Of a stretch of DNA of 64,000 nucleotides, positions 1-10,800 are shown piece by piece; the first letter of the stretch is position 1; each line of letters opens with the position of its first letter. The stretch lies in contig CAJYJH010000068.1 in NCBI GenBank assembly GCA_913775265.1, forward strand, positions 62,001 to 126,000, in the 5' to 3' direction. The translations under genes and the position numbers were made by a program. A model generated the notes under the pieces. That model worked only from the letters and a program-made list of their open reading frames with translations, was not told where the DNA came from and did no database searches. The DNA comes from an uncultured Mucilaginibacter sp. GTDB taxonomy: Bacteria > Bacteroidota > Bacteroidia > Sphingobacteriales > Sphingobacteriaceae.

Positions 1-167
1 ACCACAGTATTGCAGCTAAGTAATAGCGCAGCAAAAGCTAAGTATTGCACCGACTTGACGAGTTTACGATGCTTTGTAAAACTTTGACGAAAGGGTATAC
101 CCTTCCCCTCACAATTAGATTTCATTCTTTTTGTTCATAAAGGTTAATTAGTTAACTCAGGATTATT

Positions 168-198
168 AAATGGCATCCAGATTGGAATGCCATTTTGG
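168..198 (+). terminator. Putative rho-independent terminator of a gene lying left of the window
   Basis: AAATGGCAT (168-176) pairs with ATGCCATTT (187-195), 10-nt loop, followed by T residues. Confidence 0.45.
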
Positions 199-995
199 GT
201 AAGTAGATTATAGGGTAAGTAATTTTTTACGCATAGACTCTTTTATTTAGTGTTTTTGTTTGTGTTATACTTTATAAAACCTTAATCATTATTGCCTCTG
301 TTGATAGGACGTACGATAAACTAATTACCTGCACTGATAGTATTTTTTTGTTTAAAGAGGACATCTTAAAACCTGTTGTTAACCAAACAGCCTTTGTATG
401 ATAATAACCATGCATTACTAGTAATTCAGTAATTCTAATAATGGTTAAATCATAATGCACCAACTGCACATCTCACGTTATTACTGCTTACAAAGCATTG
501 ATAATGTGACAAGTGCATAAACACAAGTTATAATTGATTAATACAAACGTAACTTTTTGGATAGATTAAGTTTTATGAAAACCATGCAATGTTTTATACA
601 ATATTGTCATGATTTGTATTTGTCGTGGAGAATGGAATAAGAAAAATTGAAAAGATTGATGGAAATTTACATGCCTATATATCTAAAAACAGGCGATTTT
701 CTATGCAATTTATAAAAACTCCCCTCTAATAGCGTAACCACTCAGGATGATTTATACAGATTATGCAATTTGCGGAACGACAACCTTTATGTTGAATAGC
801 ATCCGGCCATCGGCTTATCTGTTTAGTGCACAACCCCTGCCTAAATTGTTGAAGTACATCTGCCATATATGAGCGCAGATAACAAAAACAGGGATGCAAC
901 AAGATCACATCCCACCTACATATATGATTTATTCGAAAGTTTACGCTATGATAATTTGCTGATAGGCTATTAAAACGAACAAAGGAAACCCTTAA

Positions 996-1334
996 TCAGG
1001 CCTTTCGTACAAACTCAGACTTAAGAGCCATAGCGCCGAAGCCCTCAATCTTACAGTCGATGTTATGGTCACCATCAACTAATTTGATATTTTTCACTTT
1101 AGTTCCGGCTTTAATATTTTGTGAAGAACCTTTTACGGGTAAATTTTTAATCACTATCACGCTGTCGCCGTCTGATAAAATGTTGCCGTTGCTATCCTTC
1201 ACTACCGCCGCACCCGCAACATCACCGCTATCTTCCGGATTCCACTCATAACCACACTCGGGGCATACTAATAGGTTATCCATTTCATAAGTATACGTCG
1301 ATTTACATTCGGGACAAGGTGCAAGTTCGGCCAT
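996..1334 (-). CDS. PhnA/YjdM-like zinc-ribbon protein
   Basis: [31 protein letters not shown] zinc ribbon and C-terminal [27 protein letters not shown]...KVKNIKLV, typical of the PhnA family; start moved to the second Met. Confidence 0.85.
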   Translation of the reverse strand: MAELAPCPECKSTYTYEMDNLLVCPECGYEWNPEDSGDVAGAAVVKDSNGNILSDGDSVIVIKNLPVKGSSQNIKAGTKVKNIKLVDGDHNIDCKIEGFGAMALKSEFVRKA

Positions 1335-1622
1335 AGTTTTAATAACGTTGGGGCGCAAAGATAATAATTAACGGCAACCTTTACTTTGAGCTTATTTTCT
1401 GAAGCCGTTGCTGTGCTGCAAGCAAGATTGCATTAAGTAAACAAATCCTGAATAGCTGTCTTGAAAAGTCCGGCATTTCCGCATCAAAATAATATAAAGT
1501 AAGTGTCTTAACAACACTAAGAATATCTATCTTTAGCCGCATATTACTTAGCTACGTATGCAACGACACAATTCAGCGTTGCTATTGCTGAGAATTGCAT
1601 ATTTTATAGGAGTATATTTAGA

Positions 1623-2597
1623 ATGAGTACGATAAGCAAAATTGGTGTATATACCTCGGGGGGCGATGCTCCGGGAATGAACGCAGCCATCAGGGCAGTA
1701 GTCAGAACTGCTCATTATTACCAGTTAGAGGTTTCGGGTATCAGGTTAGGATATGAGGGTATGATTAACGGCGACATACAGCCCATGAACCTGAAATCAG
1801 TTGGTAATATTTTGCACCGTGGTGGTACTGTGTTGAAGACTGCGCGTAGCGAAGAGTTCCGTACCGACGAGGGTAAACAAAAAGCTTATCGCCAGTTAAA
1901 ACGCTTTGGCATTGATGCTTTAGTTGCCATAGGTGGCGATGGTACTTTTACCGGTGCTAACAAGTTTAGCGACATGTTTGAGATACCGGTAATTGGTATA
2001 CCTGCTACTATTGACAACGACCTGAAAGGAACCGACTTTACTATTGGTTATGATACCGCCCTAAATACGGTTGTAAAATCTGTTGACCAGATCAGGGATA
2101 CAGCCGAATCGCATGACCGCTTGTTTATTATTGAAGTGATGGGACGCGACTCGGGCATGATTGCTTTGCACGCAGGTATTGCTGCCGGTGCCGAGGCTGT
2201 AATGATCCCTGAATTAAAAAACAACCTGGAGCATTTAGTTGAACGCCTGTCTGCTCCCGGACACCAAAAAAGCTCAAAAATATTAATTGTTGCAGAGGGG
2301 CAGGAAATTGGCGGCGCATTTGAAATTGGCCGCATCGTACGCGAAAAATTCCCTCATTACGATACACGCGTATCTGTACTGGGCCACATGCAGCGCGGCG
2401 GCCATCCGAGTTGTAACGACCGTGTTTTGGCCAGCCGGTTCGGCGTGGCAGCGGTTGAAGGCCTAATTGCAGGCAAAACGCAGGTTATGACAGGCATCCA
2501 GAATCAGCAAATTGTTTATATCCCGTTAGATCAGGCCATTCTGCAGCCATCCGAACTGGATTTAAAACTATTAAAGATAATCGATCAATTATCATAG
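1623..2597 (+). CDS. pfkA: ATP-dependent 6-phosphofructokinase
   Basis: GVYTSGGDAPGMNAAIRAVVR, IGGDGTFTGA, GIPATIDNDLKGTDFTIGYDTALN, EVMGRDSGMIAL, LGHMQRGG motifs. Confidence 0.97.
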   Translation: MSTISKIGVYTSGGDAPGMNAAIRAVVRTAHYYQLEVSGIRLGYEGMINGDIQPMNLKSVGNILHRGGTVLKTARSEEFRTDEGKQKAYRQLKRFGIDALVAIGGDGTFTGANKFSDMFEIPVIGIPATIDNDLKGTDFTIGYDTALNTVVKSVDQIRDTAESHDRLFIIEVMGRDSGMIALHAGIAAGAEAVMIPELKNNLEHLVERLSAPGHQKSSKILIVAEGQEIGGAFEIGRIVREKFPHYDTRVSVLGHMQRGGHPSCNDRVLASRFGVAAVEGLIAGKTQVMTGIQNQQIVYIPLDQAILQPSELDLKLLKIIDQLS

Positions 2598-2600
2598 ATG

Positions 2601-2640
2601 AACTAAAAAGAGGCGGATAAATATCTGCCTCTTTTTAGTT
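2601..2640 (+). terminator. Rho-independent terminator downstream of pfkA
   Basis: AACTAAAAAGAGGC ... GCCTCTTTTTAGTT perfect 14-bp stem. Confidence 0.85.
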
Positions 2641-2907
2641 ATAACCATAATTTGTATATTGTTGAATTCCAGCTATATTAATCAAAGGTTATTTAATAAT
2701 TTCGTTGTAAAAGAACAACTGTTTACATCTCAAAGAAATATGTAAGTTAAAACTTATCTGGCTAAAATAAGCTATGAAAACCGGCGTTGTATACATAACT
2801 TTGAAACAGCAATTGTTTTATGGTAAAATGCAGAGATAAGCTGCATGTTTACCAACAGTTCGTTCATTTGATTGAGTTTTATTGATTTACAGAAAACCTT
2901 ATCAGTT

Positions 2908-3279
2908 ATGGTTAAATTATTTGTTAGCGGCTTCCCCTTAGAGATTACAGAGATGGAACTCGCCCAGCTTATTGCCCCACACGGTGATATTGCTACGATT
3001 AAAATTGTTCGCGACCGACAGACCAAAAAATGTAAAGGCTATGCCTTTATTGAGATGGCTACGTTAACTGATGCCGAGAATGCAGTGATTGCTTTGGATG
3101 GAGCACAGCTTCAGGACAGAGAACTGACTGTAAAGATCAGTGAAGAAAAACCTGTTGCCCCAAAACCTTCATTTAAACGCCCATCCGCCCGCCCTACCGA
3201 AAGGTTTACTAACTATCCTAATAATAAAAACAATGCTGATTCTAATAACCAGCGCCCACGACGCCCAAGAATTAAATAG
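2908..3279 (+). CDS. RNA-recognition-motif (RRM) RNA-binding protein
   Basis: KLFVSGFPLEITEMEL (RNP2) and KCKGYAFIEM (RNP1); basic Pro/Arg tail; start moved to internal ATG. Confidence 0.85.
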   Translation: MVKLFVSGFPLEITEMELAQLIAPHGDIATIKIVRDRQTKKCKGYAFIEMATLTDAENAVIALDGAQLQDRELTVKISEEKPVAPKPSFKRPSARPTERFTNYPNNKNNADSNNQRPRRPRIK

Positions 3280-3338
3280 TATATAAAGCTCTTGTGGCGC
3301 TCGTTGATTAGGCTGCGCGATGAAACCTTTGGCCTTTT

Positions 3339-3563
3339 TTACATTTTAAAAACCGGTAGCCCGCTGCATTGCTGATTTTCTTTTCTACTACGTTGTATTT
3401 TTATAAGCGCAATGGTTTCGAGGGCTATACCCAAACCAGATAAAAAGCCTTTTATAAAGTCGGGTACGCCCATATATTTGCCTAAAATAAGGTTGAAGCT
3501 TACTATTAAAAGACCTGTTATTAGTAATACTATAGCTTGTTTAGGGATTGTGTTATGCTTCAT
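3339..3563 (-). CDS. Small two-helix membrane protein
   Basis: Short hydrophobic ORF overlapping the preceding gene in a sigma-factor operon. Confidence 0.6.
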   Translation of the reverse strand: MKHNTIPKQAIVLLITGLLIVSFNLILGKYMGVPDFIKGFLSGLGIALETIALIKIQRSRKENQQCSGLPVFKM

Positions 3564-4149
3564 CGTCTTTTAATTGTTGTGAAATTTTGTTTAAGTGCGC
3601 TCGTACCGTGTTCAACTTCTCTGCATTTTTTCTGAATGTTCGTGGCCTTACTACCAGCCAAATAAAAGCTAAATACGCTGCACTCAGGCTGTAGGTAATA
3701 ATTAGTCCGCTTAGAGATGCACTGGCCGACTCATAAAAATATAGCAGCAAACCCACAGAACTAAGCGACATAATAATAACCTGTGTTATTTTATAAAAAT
3801 AGATTTGGTTTTGCCTGGTTTGCTCTATAAAAGCCAGAAACTCTGCATTACTGCAATCATTTAAATGATAAAAGCGACTGATAGATTTAACATTAGTAAA
3901 CGCCAGCCATGCACATCCTACTGTAATAAGTACCTGCCCGATGCGGGTAGTAATCATTTTAGGCTGATAATAAAACATCGTAAAAATCATCAGCAAGGTT
4001 AACAGACTGGCCACTATAATTACCGTCCACTTTTTTCTGAGTCGTTGGCTCTTAAACTTGTGTATCAGCTGCAGCATCTGCGCTGACGTAGGCAGATTAT
4101 CCGTTTTGGCACTGTGCCATATGGCTTTTAGGTTAGTTAAATTGTCCAT
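3553..4149 (-). CDS. Membrane protein, possible anti-sigma factor partner
   Basis: Four apparent TM segments; overlaps the sigma factor gene end by 17 bp, same strand. Confidence 0.65.
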   Translation of the reverse strand: MDNLTNLKAIWHSAKTDNLPTSAQMLQLIHKFKSQRLRKKWTVIIVASLLTLLMIFTMFYYQPKMITTRIGQVLITVGCAWLAFTNVKSISRFYHLNDCSNAEFLAFIEQTRQNQIYFYKITQVIIMSLSSVGLLLYFYESASASLSGLIITYSLSAAYLAFIWLVVRPRTFRKNAEKLNTVRAHLNKISQQLKDDEA

Positions 4150-4627
4150 TCAATTTAAATTTTTTAGCCAGTTTTTCTTTAATCCGGTGTACTTTAATGC
4201 GCACATTACCATTGCTCAAACCTACAATAGCAGCTATTTCGGCCTGAGGTAAATCCTCCAATGTGAGCGATATAATGATGCGTTCCGTTTCTTCCAGTTC
4301 GGCAATACATTGATATAAAAATTTGAGCTTCTCTTCAGACGACTCCTCTCCTGCTTCGGCCATATTAAAAGGTAGCTCAGCAGGTGGCATACGCTTGGCT
4401 ACTTCTAACGCACGCAAGCAGTTATTGGTGGCAATCCTGAAAATCCAAGTGCTGATCTGCGATTGATGACGAAATGTAGCCAGGTTTTTCCAAACGGATA
4501 TAAACGTCTCCTGCACCAGATCTTTGGCCTGCTCAGCATCATTAGTATAGCCCATACATACCCTAAAAATTTGGGGAGCATACTGATTATAGATAGCTTC
4601 GAAATCTGTAGTTTCAGTTGCGGTCAC
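4133..4627 (-). CDS. ECF-type RNA polymerase sigma factor
   Basis: FEAIYNQYAPQIFRVCMGYTNDAEQAKDLVQETFISVWKNLATFR (sigma2) and LEDLPQAEIAAIVGLSNGNVRIKVHRIKEKL (sigma4). Confidence 0.93.
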   Translation of the reverse strand: MTATETTDFEAIYNQYAPQIFRVCMGYTNDAEQAKDLVQETFISVWKNLATFRHQSQISTWIFRIATNNCLRALEVAKRMPPAELPFNMAEAGEESSEEKLKFLYQCIAELEETERIIISLTLEDLPQAEIAAIVGLSNGNVRIKVHRIKEKLAKKFKLNGQFN

Positions 4628-4746
4628 TGCCGGTTAAATTTACTTATGCCGGTTTAGATACGGCATCGTATTAAATGTTACAGCTATTTTAAAAACTTGC
4701 AACCACTGATAGCTTGTAGACGGCGGGCCCCTTAAGCAATGCGCTT

Positions 4747-5628
4747 TTAAGCAGCAACAGGCTGCTTTCTGGAACAAAACAGTCCCGTTACTACCAATAT
4801 TGCTCCAATTACACCGAACAAAGTAAGGTGTTCACGCAAAATAATGACAGCCATAGCATAACCCAATACCGGTGTAAGAAATAGCCAAATACCAGCCTTC
4901 ACTGGGTCTTTATGCAACAGATGCAACCAAAGACTATAAGCCACTATAGAAACCGGGAAAACCAGCCATAAAAAAGACGCAAAAAAGTTAAAGTTGGGCA
5001 TAAAATACAGATGCCGGGCGTTGAGCGCAACAATAGGAATGAACAACAAACCGCCAAAAATAATCTGCCACATGTTAACCGTAGTCCGGCGCAAGGTTAG
5101 TCCAGTTTTCGAAAAATAGATGCTCCCAAACGACAAGGACAGGTTACCTAACAGCAACGCAATGATGCCTGTCAGCGTAGCGTGGCTCTCCCGAAGGTTG
5201 GGTATTGCCGCCACTACCAACCCTGCCAGCGATATAAATGTTCCGATCCACTCAAACCGGGTAAGCTGCCTTTTCAAAAATACGGCCGACATCATTACCA
5301 AAATTAGCGGATTAGTAGCCATCACCAGGCTAACCAAACCTGCTGACACTGTTTTAACGGCAATCAGGAACCCGCACATGTATATTGTGATGTTGAGCAG
5401 GCCAAGGATGAACAGCTGGCCGAACTGTTTTTTAGACGGATGCTCTAACGGATTCTTTTTAGACAATGAACTATATGTTAGCATCACCACCCCTACAAAT
5501 AAGAAACGTAAGCAGCTTAACAAAAACAAATCGGCAGAATGCACAGCAAATTTAGTGGCAGGCGTAGCAGACGCCCAAAACAGGGCAAATAGCAATCCTT
5601 CGAGTATTTCGGTGATTTTAGGGCTCAT
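4747..5628 (-). CDS. EamA/DMT-family transporter
   Basis: Ten-TM pattern, EamA-like repeats (ASATPATKFAV..., GLVSLVMATNPLILVMMSAVFLKRQLTRFEWIGTFISLAGLVV). Confidence 0.88.
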   Translation of the reverse strand: MSPKITEILEGLLFALFWASATPATKFAVHSADLFLLSCLRFLFVGVVMLTYSSLSKKNPLEHPSKKQFGQLFILGLLNITIYMCGFLIAVKTVSAGLVSLVMATNPLILVMMSAVFLKRQLTRFEWIGTFISLAGLVVAAIPNLRESHATLTGIIALLLGNLSLSFGSIYFSKTGLTLRRTTVNMWQIIFGGLLFIPIVALNARHLYFMPNFNFFASFLWLVFPVSIVAYSLWLHLLHKDPVKAGIWLFLTPVLGYAMAVIILREHLTLFGVIGAILVVTGLFCSRKQPVAA

Positions 5629-5690
5629 TATGCAATTCGGGCAAAAGTGCATCAAATTGCAATAATTAATATTGGGCTATTGTAATGAAA

Positions 5691-5740
5691 TAAAAAAAAG
5701 GGGTGCATACAAAACCGAATATCAGTTTTGTATGCACCCC
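5691..5740 (-). terminator. Rho-independent terminator of the 5781-6017 gene
   Basis: GGGGTGCATACAAAAC / GTTTTGTATGCACCCC 16-bp perfect stem, A8 tract on the left gives a U tract on the minus strand. Confidence 0.85.
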
Positions 5741-5780
5741 ATATAACTTTATTGACGTATAACTGTATTGAGATAAAACC

Positions 5781-6017
5781 TTATGATGCTACTAAGTGCA
5801 TATTAACAGGCACCATACTTTTGATGCGAATGTCTGCTTCTACAGCAGCTGTAATTTCGGTAAACTTAGTTTTAGTTTCCTGCAGGTCATTGTCAAAGCT
5901 ATATAATTGACTTTTAAATGCAGACAATTTATCTTGAAGATCAATAAGGGCTAAACGATTAGCTTCTTTTTGCGCTTGGGTCCGGCTTATAATGTTTTGA
6001 ATATATTGGCTATCCAT
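5781..6017 (-). CDS. Small coiled-coil hypothetical protein
   Basis: Helical heptad-like composition; own strong terminator immediately downstream. Confidence 0.6.
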   Translation of the reverse strand: MDSQYIQNIISRTQAQKEANRLALIDLQDKLSAFKSQLYSFDNDLQETKTKFTEITAAVEADIRIKSMVPVNMHLVAS

Positions 6018-6341
6018 AACTATGTGTTTACATTGTCATAAAAGCAATATCTGTTCCATAAAATTATGGTGTTGATAACTTTTGCAACAATGCACTTTTG
6101 CAAAGTGCTAAGCGTTAAATTTTAATAATTTTAAGTGAGCGTTATGAAGCTTCTTTTTTTACTCCATTATCGAATAAATTAAATTATCAACTTGTTAATG
6201 CGTATTTTGCGCAACACTATCTACTATGCTGAAAATAAATTCAAGAACTACGGCTCATACACTAATTATGCATCAAAACAGCGTTATAAACGCCTGTAAA
6301 ATAGCATTAACCTCTAATAAAATTTAATTAGAACTAAAAGT

Positions 6342-7850
6342 ATGGCCAATAAAAATTTTGACTCTGAGTTTTGCGGAAGCTTGCCCCTGCATCATGTAAA
6401 TATGATACAGCCGCATGGTTATTTACTGGTGCTAAATACAGACAGTCTGGATATTATTCAGGTTAGTGAGAACATAAGTGACCTATTACAGGCCGAAGCT
6501 GCGAGCATTATCAATACTAACATAGATCAATACATACCGTCTGCTCAGTTAGACGATCTGAGCAGTAAACTGAATACGGGAATCAAAAACAAAATCCCCG
6601 TTACCCTTAGCATGAACAACAAGCCTGTATTGGCTTTAGTGCATGCCCATCCTAATTATTTGCTGATTGAACTGGAAGTTGCCAACCATGGTACTGACCG
6701 CACTTTCATTAACGTATTTGAAGAGGTAAAATATGTAATGGCCGCTATCGAACTAGCCACTTCGGTTAAAGAGGCCTGCGAAATTGCCATACATGAGTTA
6801 AGGCGTATATCAGGTTTTGATGGCATTATGATGTACCGGTTTGACGCAAACTGGAATGGCACTGTCATTGCCGAAGAAAAAAGTAAAGGCCTGGAAGAAT
6901 ACCTGGGTGTTACCTTCCCGGCATCTGATGTACCTAAACAGGCTCGTCAGCTTTATTTAAAAAACCCGTATCGTTTAATTCCTAACCGTGATTATACGCC
7001 GGTTAGGTTATATCCTATTTTAAACCCGGTTACCAACTCGTTTACCGATTTGTCCGACTGTAATTTGCGTAGCGTTGCAGCAGTACACCTGGAGTATTTA
7101 AAAAACATGGGTATTACTGCGTCTATGTCAGTAAGGGTAATACACAACGAAAATTTGTGGGGTTTAATATCCTGCCACCATGCATCGCCTAACTATTTGA
7201 GTTTTGAGATACGTTCCATATTCGAATTACTATCGAGCGTAATCTCAAATAAAATATCATCTATCATTAATAAAGACGATTACGATTATGTGGCCAGCCT
7301 GCAAAGTCGCCGTAATTTGCTGATAGAACAGACCTACACTAATAATGATCTGGTAGAAGGCCTTTTACGCCAGGACGAAAGCCTGCTAACACTGTTTAGC
7401 GCTACCGGCGCCGTAATTTATTTAGACGGACAGGTAAGCACCGCCGGGACCGTACCGGACAAGGAAATGCTCGAAAATCTGCAATTGTGGTTACAGGCTA
7501 AAGGCATTGACAAGGTATACAGCACTAAACAATTGTCTGAAACTTTTGATGAAGCATTAGAGTTTACAGATATCGCCAGCGGCATGTTGGCTATCCCGAT
7601 TGATGCGGATACCGGCGACTATATTGTTTGTTTCAGGCCGGAAGTGATTCACACTATTGAGTGGGGTGGCGACCCGAACAATGCCATTAATTTTGAAGAA
7701 AACGGATTAAATTATCATCCGCGCAACTCTTTTAAAGTTTGGTTAGAAACCGTAAATCAAAGTTCTTTGCCCTGGCATGAACAAGAGTTGGTAATTGCCG
7801 AAACTTTCAGGAGTTTTGTATTTGAATATAAAACTAAACAAGTTTTATAG
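6342..7850 (+). CDS. Bacteriophytochrome photosensory module (PAS-GAF-PHY) with no output domain
   Basis: CGSLPLHHVNMIQPHGYLLVL with a Cys at the canonical biliverdin-attachment spacing; GAF EEYLGVTFPASDVPKQARQLYLKNPYRLI and LRSVAAVHLEYLKNMGITASMSV...LWGLISCHH; PHY tongue WGGDPN...HPRNSFKVW; ends at the PHY C-terminus. Confidence 0.93.
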   Translation: MANKNFDSEFCGSLPLHHVNMIQPHGYLLVLNTDSLDIIQVSENISDLLQAEAASIINTNIDQYIPSAQLDDLSSKLNTGIKNKIPVTLSMNNKPVLALVHAHPNYLLIELEVANHGTDRTFINVFEEVKYVMAAIELATSVKEACEIAIHELRRISGFDGIMMYRFDANWNGTVIAEEKSKGLEEYLGVTFPASDVPKQARQLYLKNPYRLIPNRDYTPVRLYPILNPVTNSFTDLSDCNLRSVAAVHLEYLKNMGITASMSVRVIHNENLWGLISCHHASPNYLSFEIRSIFELLSSVISNKISSIINKDDYDYVASLQSRRNLLIEQTYTNNDLVEGLLRQDESLLTLFSATGAVIYLDGQVSTAGTVPDKEMLENLQLWLQAKGIDKVYSTKQLSETFDEALEFTDIASGMLAIPIDADTGDYIVCFRPEVIHTIEWGGDPNNAINFEENGLNYHPRNSFKVWLETVNQSSLPWHEQELVIAETFRSFVFEYKTKQVL

Positions 7851-7866
7851 TTTTTTTGCTGATCGT

Positions 7867-10800
7867 ATGAATAAAGAGTTGAGAAAGCATGTTGCCAACG
7901 GCACTGCAGGTAAGTTTACCGATAACTATGTAGTAGCTATCGGCGCTTCTGCAGGCGGATTGGAAGCTATCCATGAGTTTTTTGATCACATGCCGGGTAA
8001 CTCCAGTTTCTCTTTTATTATCATACAGCATCTGTCGTCAGATTATAAAAGCCTGCTGGTTGAGCTGGTTTCCAAACACACTCACATGAAAGTGTTTGAA
8101 GCCACCGAAAACATGAGTCTGCAGCCTGATTGTGTTTACATCATCCCGAACAATAAACTCATTACTGTAAATAACAACCGCTTAAAACTTGCTGAAAAGA
8201 GCCACGAAAAAGTACCTAACACTGCCATCGATAACTTTTTGTTTTCGCTGGCGCACGATAAGCATGAAAAGGCTATCGCCATTATATTATCAGGTACCGG
8301 TACCGATGGGACTAAAGGCATCGAAGCCATCAAAGAATGCGGCGGCATGGTGATTGTTCAGGACCCCGAAACGGCCAAATTTGACGGGATGCCTAAAAGT
8401 GCTATCACTTCGGGTAATGCCGACATCGTTACCTCGCCGGCTAAAATACATGAAGAGCTTTTTGCCTATGTAAAAGAAGAACCCATCCAGATTTTAGAAA
8501 ACGGCAAGGTCAACGACGAGCTTTTTAATGAAATATTTCAATTGGTACACCAGCAAAGCGGGCACGATTTTAACTTATATAAAACACCCACCATCATCAG
8601 GCGTATTGCACGCCGTATGAGTTTTGTGGGCATCCGTACGCTGGAGAAATACACTGAATACCTGCAGGAAAACACGGAAGAAGTAAAAGCCTTAGGCAAA
8701 GACTTTTTAATTGGCGTAACCCGCTTTTTTAGAGATAAAGCAGCTTTTGAGCTACTGGCCGATAAGGTCTTACCGGAAATAATTGACGGCAAAGAAGAAG
8801 GTGAAACCCTTAAGGTATGGATTTGTGCCTGTAGCACCGGTGAGGAAGCATACTCAGTAGCTATATTGATTGATCAGTACCTACAGCGTAAAAACAAAGA
8901 ACTTGAAGTAAAAATATTTGCTACAGATATTGATGAAGCCAGTTTAGATGTAGCTTCGCATAACACCTACCCTGAAGCGATAGCTAAAGAAATTGCTCCG
9001 GATATATTGGAACAATATTTTGTAAAAGACGGCAGCCATTACACCGTTATACCAACCATACGCAAACAAATTGTGTTTGCCAGGCATAACGTAGCTAAAG
9101 CTCCCCCTTTTATTAAAAACGACTTGATTTGCTGCCGTAACATGCTCATTTACATGAACGTGCTTTTGCAGCAAAAGGTGCTTTCTACTTTCCATTTTTC
9201 GCTTAACCAGGGAGGGTATCTTTTCCTTGGCTCCAGCGAAACGGCTTCGGCTATTAAAGAGGGATTACACGAGGTAAGCAGCAAGTGGAAATTGTACCGC
9301 AAAATCGGCCCAATTAACCAGTCGACCACTAATAACTATTATAGTAGCAGCCCTACCGTTCCGCAAGAGATTAAGAGGCCGTTGCAGTCGGTAAAAAAAT
9401 CGACAGACACGTTATTTGCCGAATTTTTAACAACTACGCTGGGCTACGTAGGTGTTTTTGTTGACAAGAATTACGAGATTAAGGAAACTATAGGCGATTT
9501 TAAAAAATACCTGTCGCTACCCGAAAAAAAGCTGGAGCTTAACCTGCTCAAAATGGTTCCGCGCGAACTTTCGTTTACGCTTAATACCGCCATACGCACC
9601 GTTTGGAAAAACAACGAACCGGCTACCTTGAAGCGCATCAAAATAAAGCGCGACCAGGAAGATATTTACGTTAACATTTCCATCAATCCACCCAATAACG
9701 CTACATCATCAGCACTTACCTTAGTGCTGTTTAGCGAAACGGCGCTCGACCCGGCAGCTAAAGACCAGATTTTAATTCCGCTAACTACTGATGAACATCA
9801 AAGCGGTTACGTGGCAGAGCTGGAGTCGGAACTGAACGAAGTACGCGGCAACCTGCAAATGGCGGTGGAAGAAATGGAAACCACCAATGAAGAGCTGCAG
9901 TCGAGTAATGAAGAATTACTTTCGGCCAATGAAGAGCTGCAATCGAGTAACGAGGAGCTACAGTCGCTCAACGAGGAATTGCACACCCTCAACACCGAAC
10001 ATCAGCTTAAAATAAAGGACCTGATTGACCTTAACGACGACTTGAATAATTATTTTAAAAGTGTCGACATTGGTCAGATATTTATAGATACCCACTCGCT
10101 AATCCGCAAATTTAACCCGGCAGCAGTAAGTATGGTTAACCTGATTGAGGCCGACATAGGCCGACCAATAAGCCATATATCCAACAACATTAAATACGAT
10201 CACTTTTTGGATGATATTGCCCAGGTGCAATATCAACAGGATTTAGTGATTGAAAAAGAAATTGAACTTAAAAGCGGCAAGCACTGCCTGATGCGTATAC
10301 TTCCTTACGTACGTAAGGATAAACAAAAAGACGGTGTAGTGATTACGTTTGTAGACGTAAGTACCGTTACGGAGCTAAGTAACATTGTGGCCGGCGCATT
10401 TAATACCAGTTTAAGCGCTATTATAGTATTTAATGCAGTACGCAATCAACAAGGTCAGATTACTGATTTTGAATGCGTAACTACCAATAGTATGGCTTCC
10501 AAACTATTGGGCAAGCCTGAGGCTGATTTAAAGCATAGCCTGCTGGTTAAAAACCTGCCCGAGTTGCTGCAAAACAACCTGTTAGATCAGTTTAAAAAAG
10601 TAGTACAGTCGGGCCAGTACCTGCAAAACGAAATCCATTTCGAAAATAAGGGCTGGTACCTGGTAATGGCCAGCAAAATTGCAGATGGGTTTGCTGTAAC
10701 TTACACTGATATTACCGAACGTAAACTTAATGAGCAAAAGCTCAAAAAGAATTACAACGAGCTAATCAGCGCACGCGAAAACTTAAAAAAATTAAACAAC

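Noticed and set aside
1-87. Open frame 1 at the window start (TTVLQLSNSAAKAKYCTDLTSLRCFVKL*)
   Set aside because: Could be the tail of an upstream gene, but 28 open codons are too few to support it without the left flank.
726-908. 60-aa minus-strand ORF with four Cys (GCRSANCIICINHPEW)
   Set aside because: Short, isolated, no recognisable family or signal; insufficient evidence to call coding.
5120-5665. 181-aa plus-strand ORF antisense to the EamA transporter
   Set aside because: Mirror ORF of a clear membrane-protein gene; no independent coding evidence.
9807-9995. Ser/Cys-rich repetitive minus-strand ORF (NSSLSDCSSSLLDCSSS...)
   Set aside because: Reverse complement of the NEELQSS coiled-coil repeat in the CheB-CheR kinase.
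9870-9995. Tandem 21-bp-like repeat as a possible non-coding repeat array
   Set aside because: Explained by heptad coding repeats (NEELQSSNEELLSANEELQSSNEEL) common in PAS/CheB-CheR kinases.
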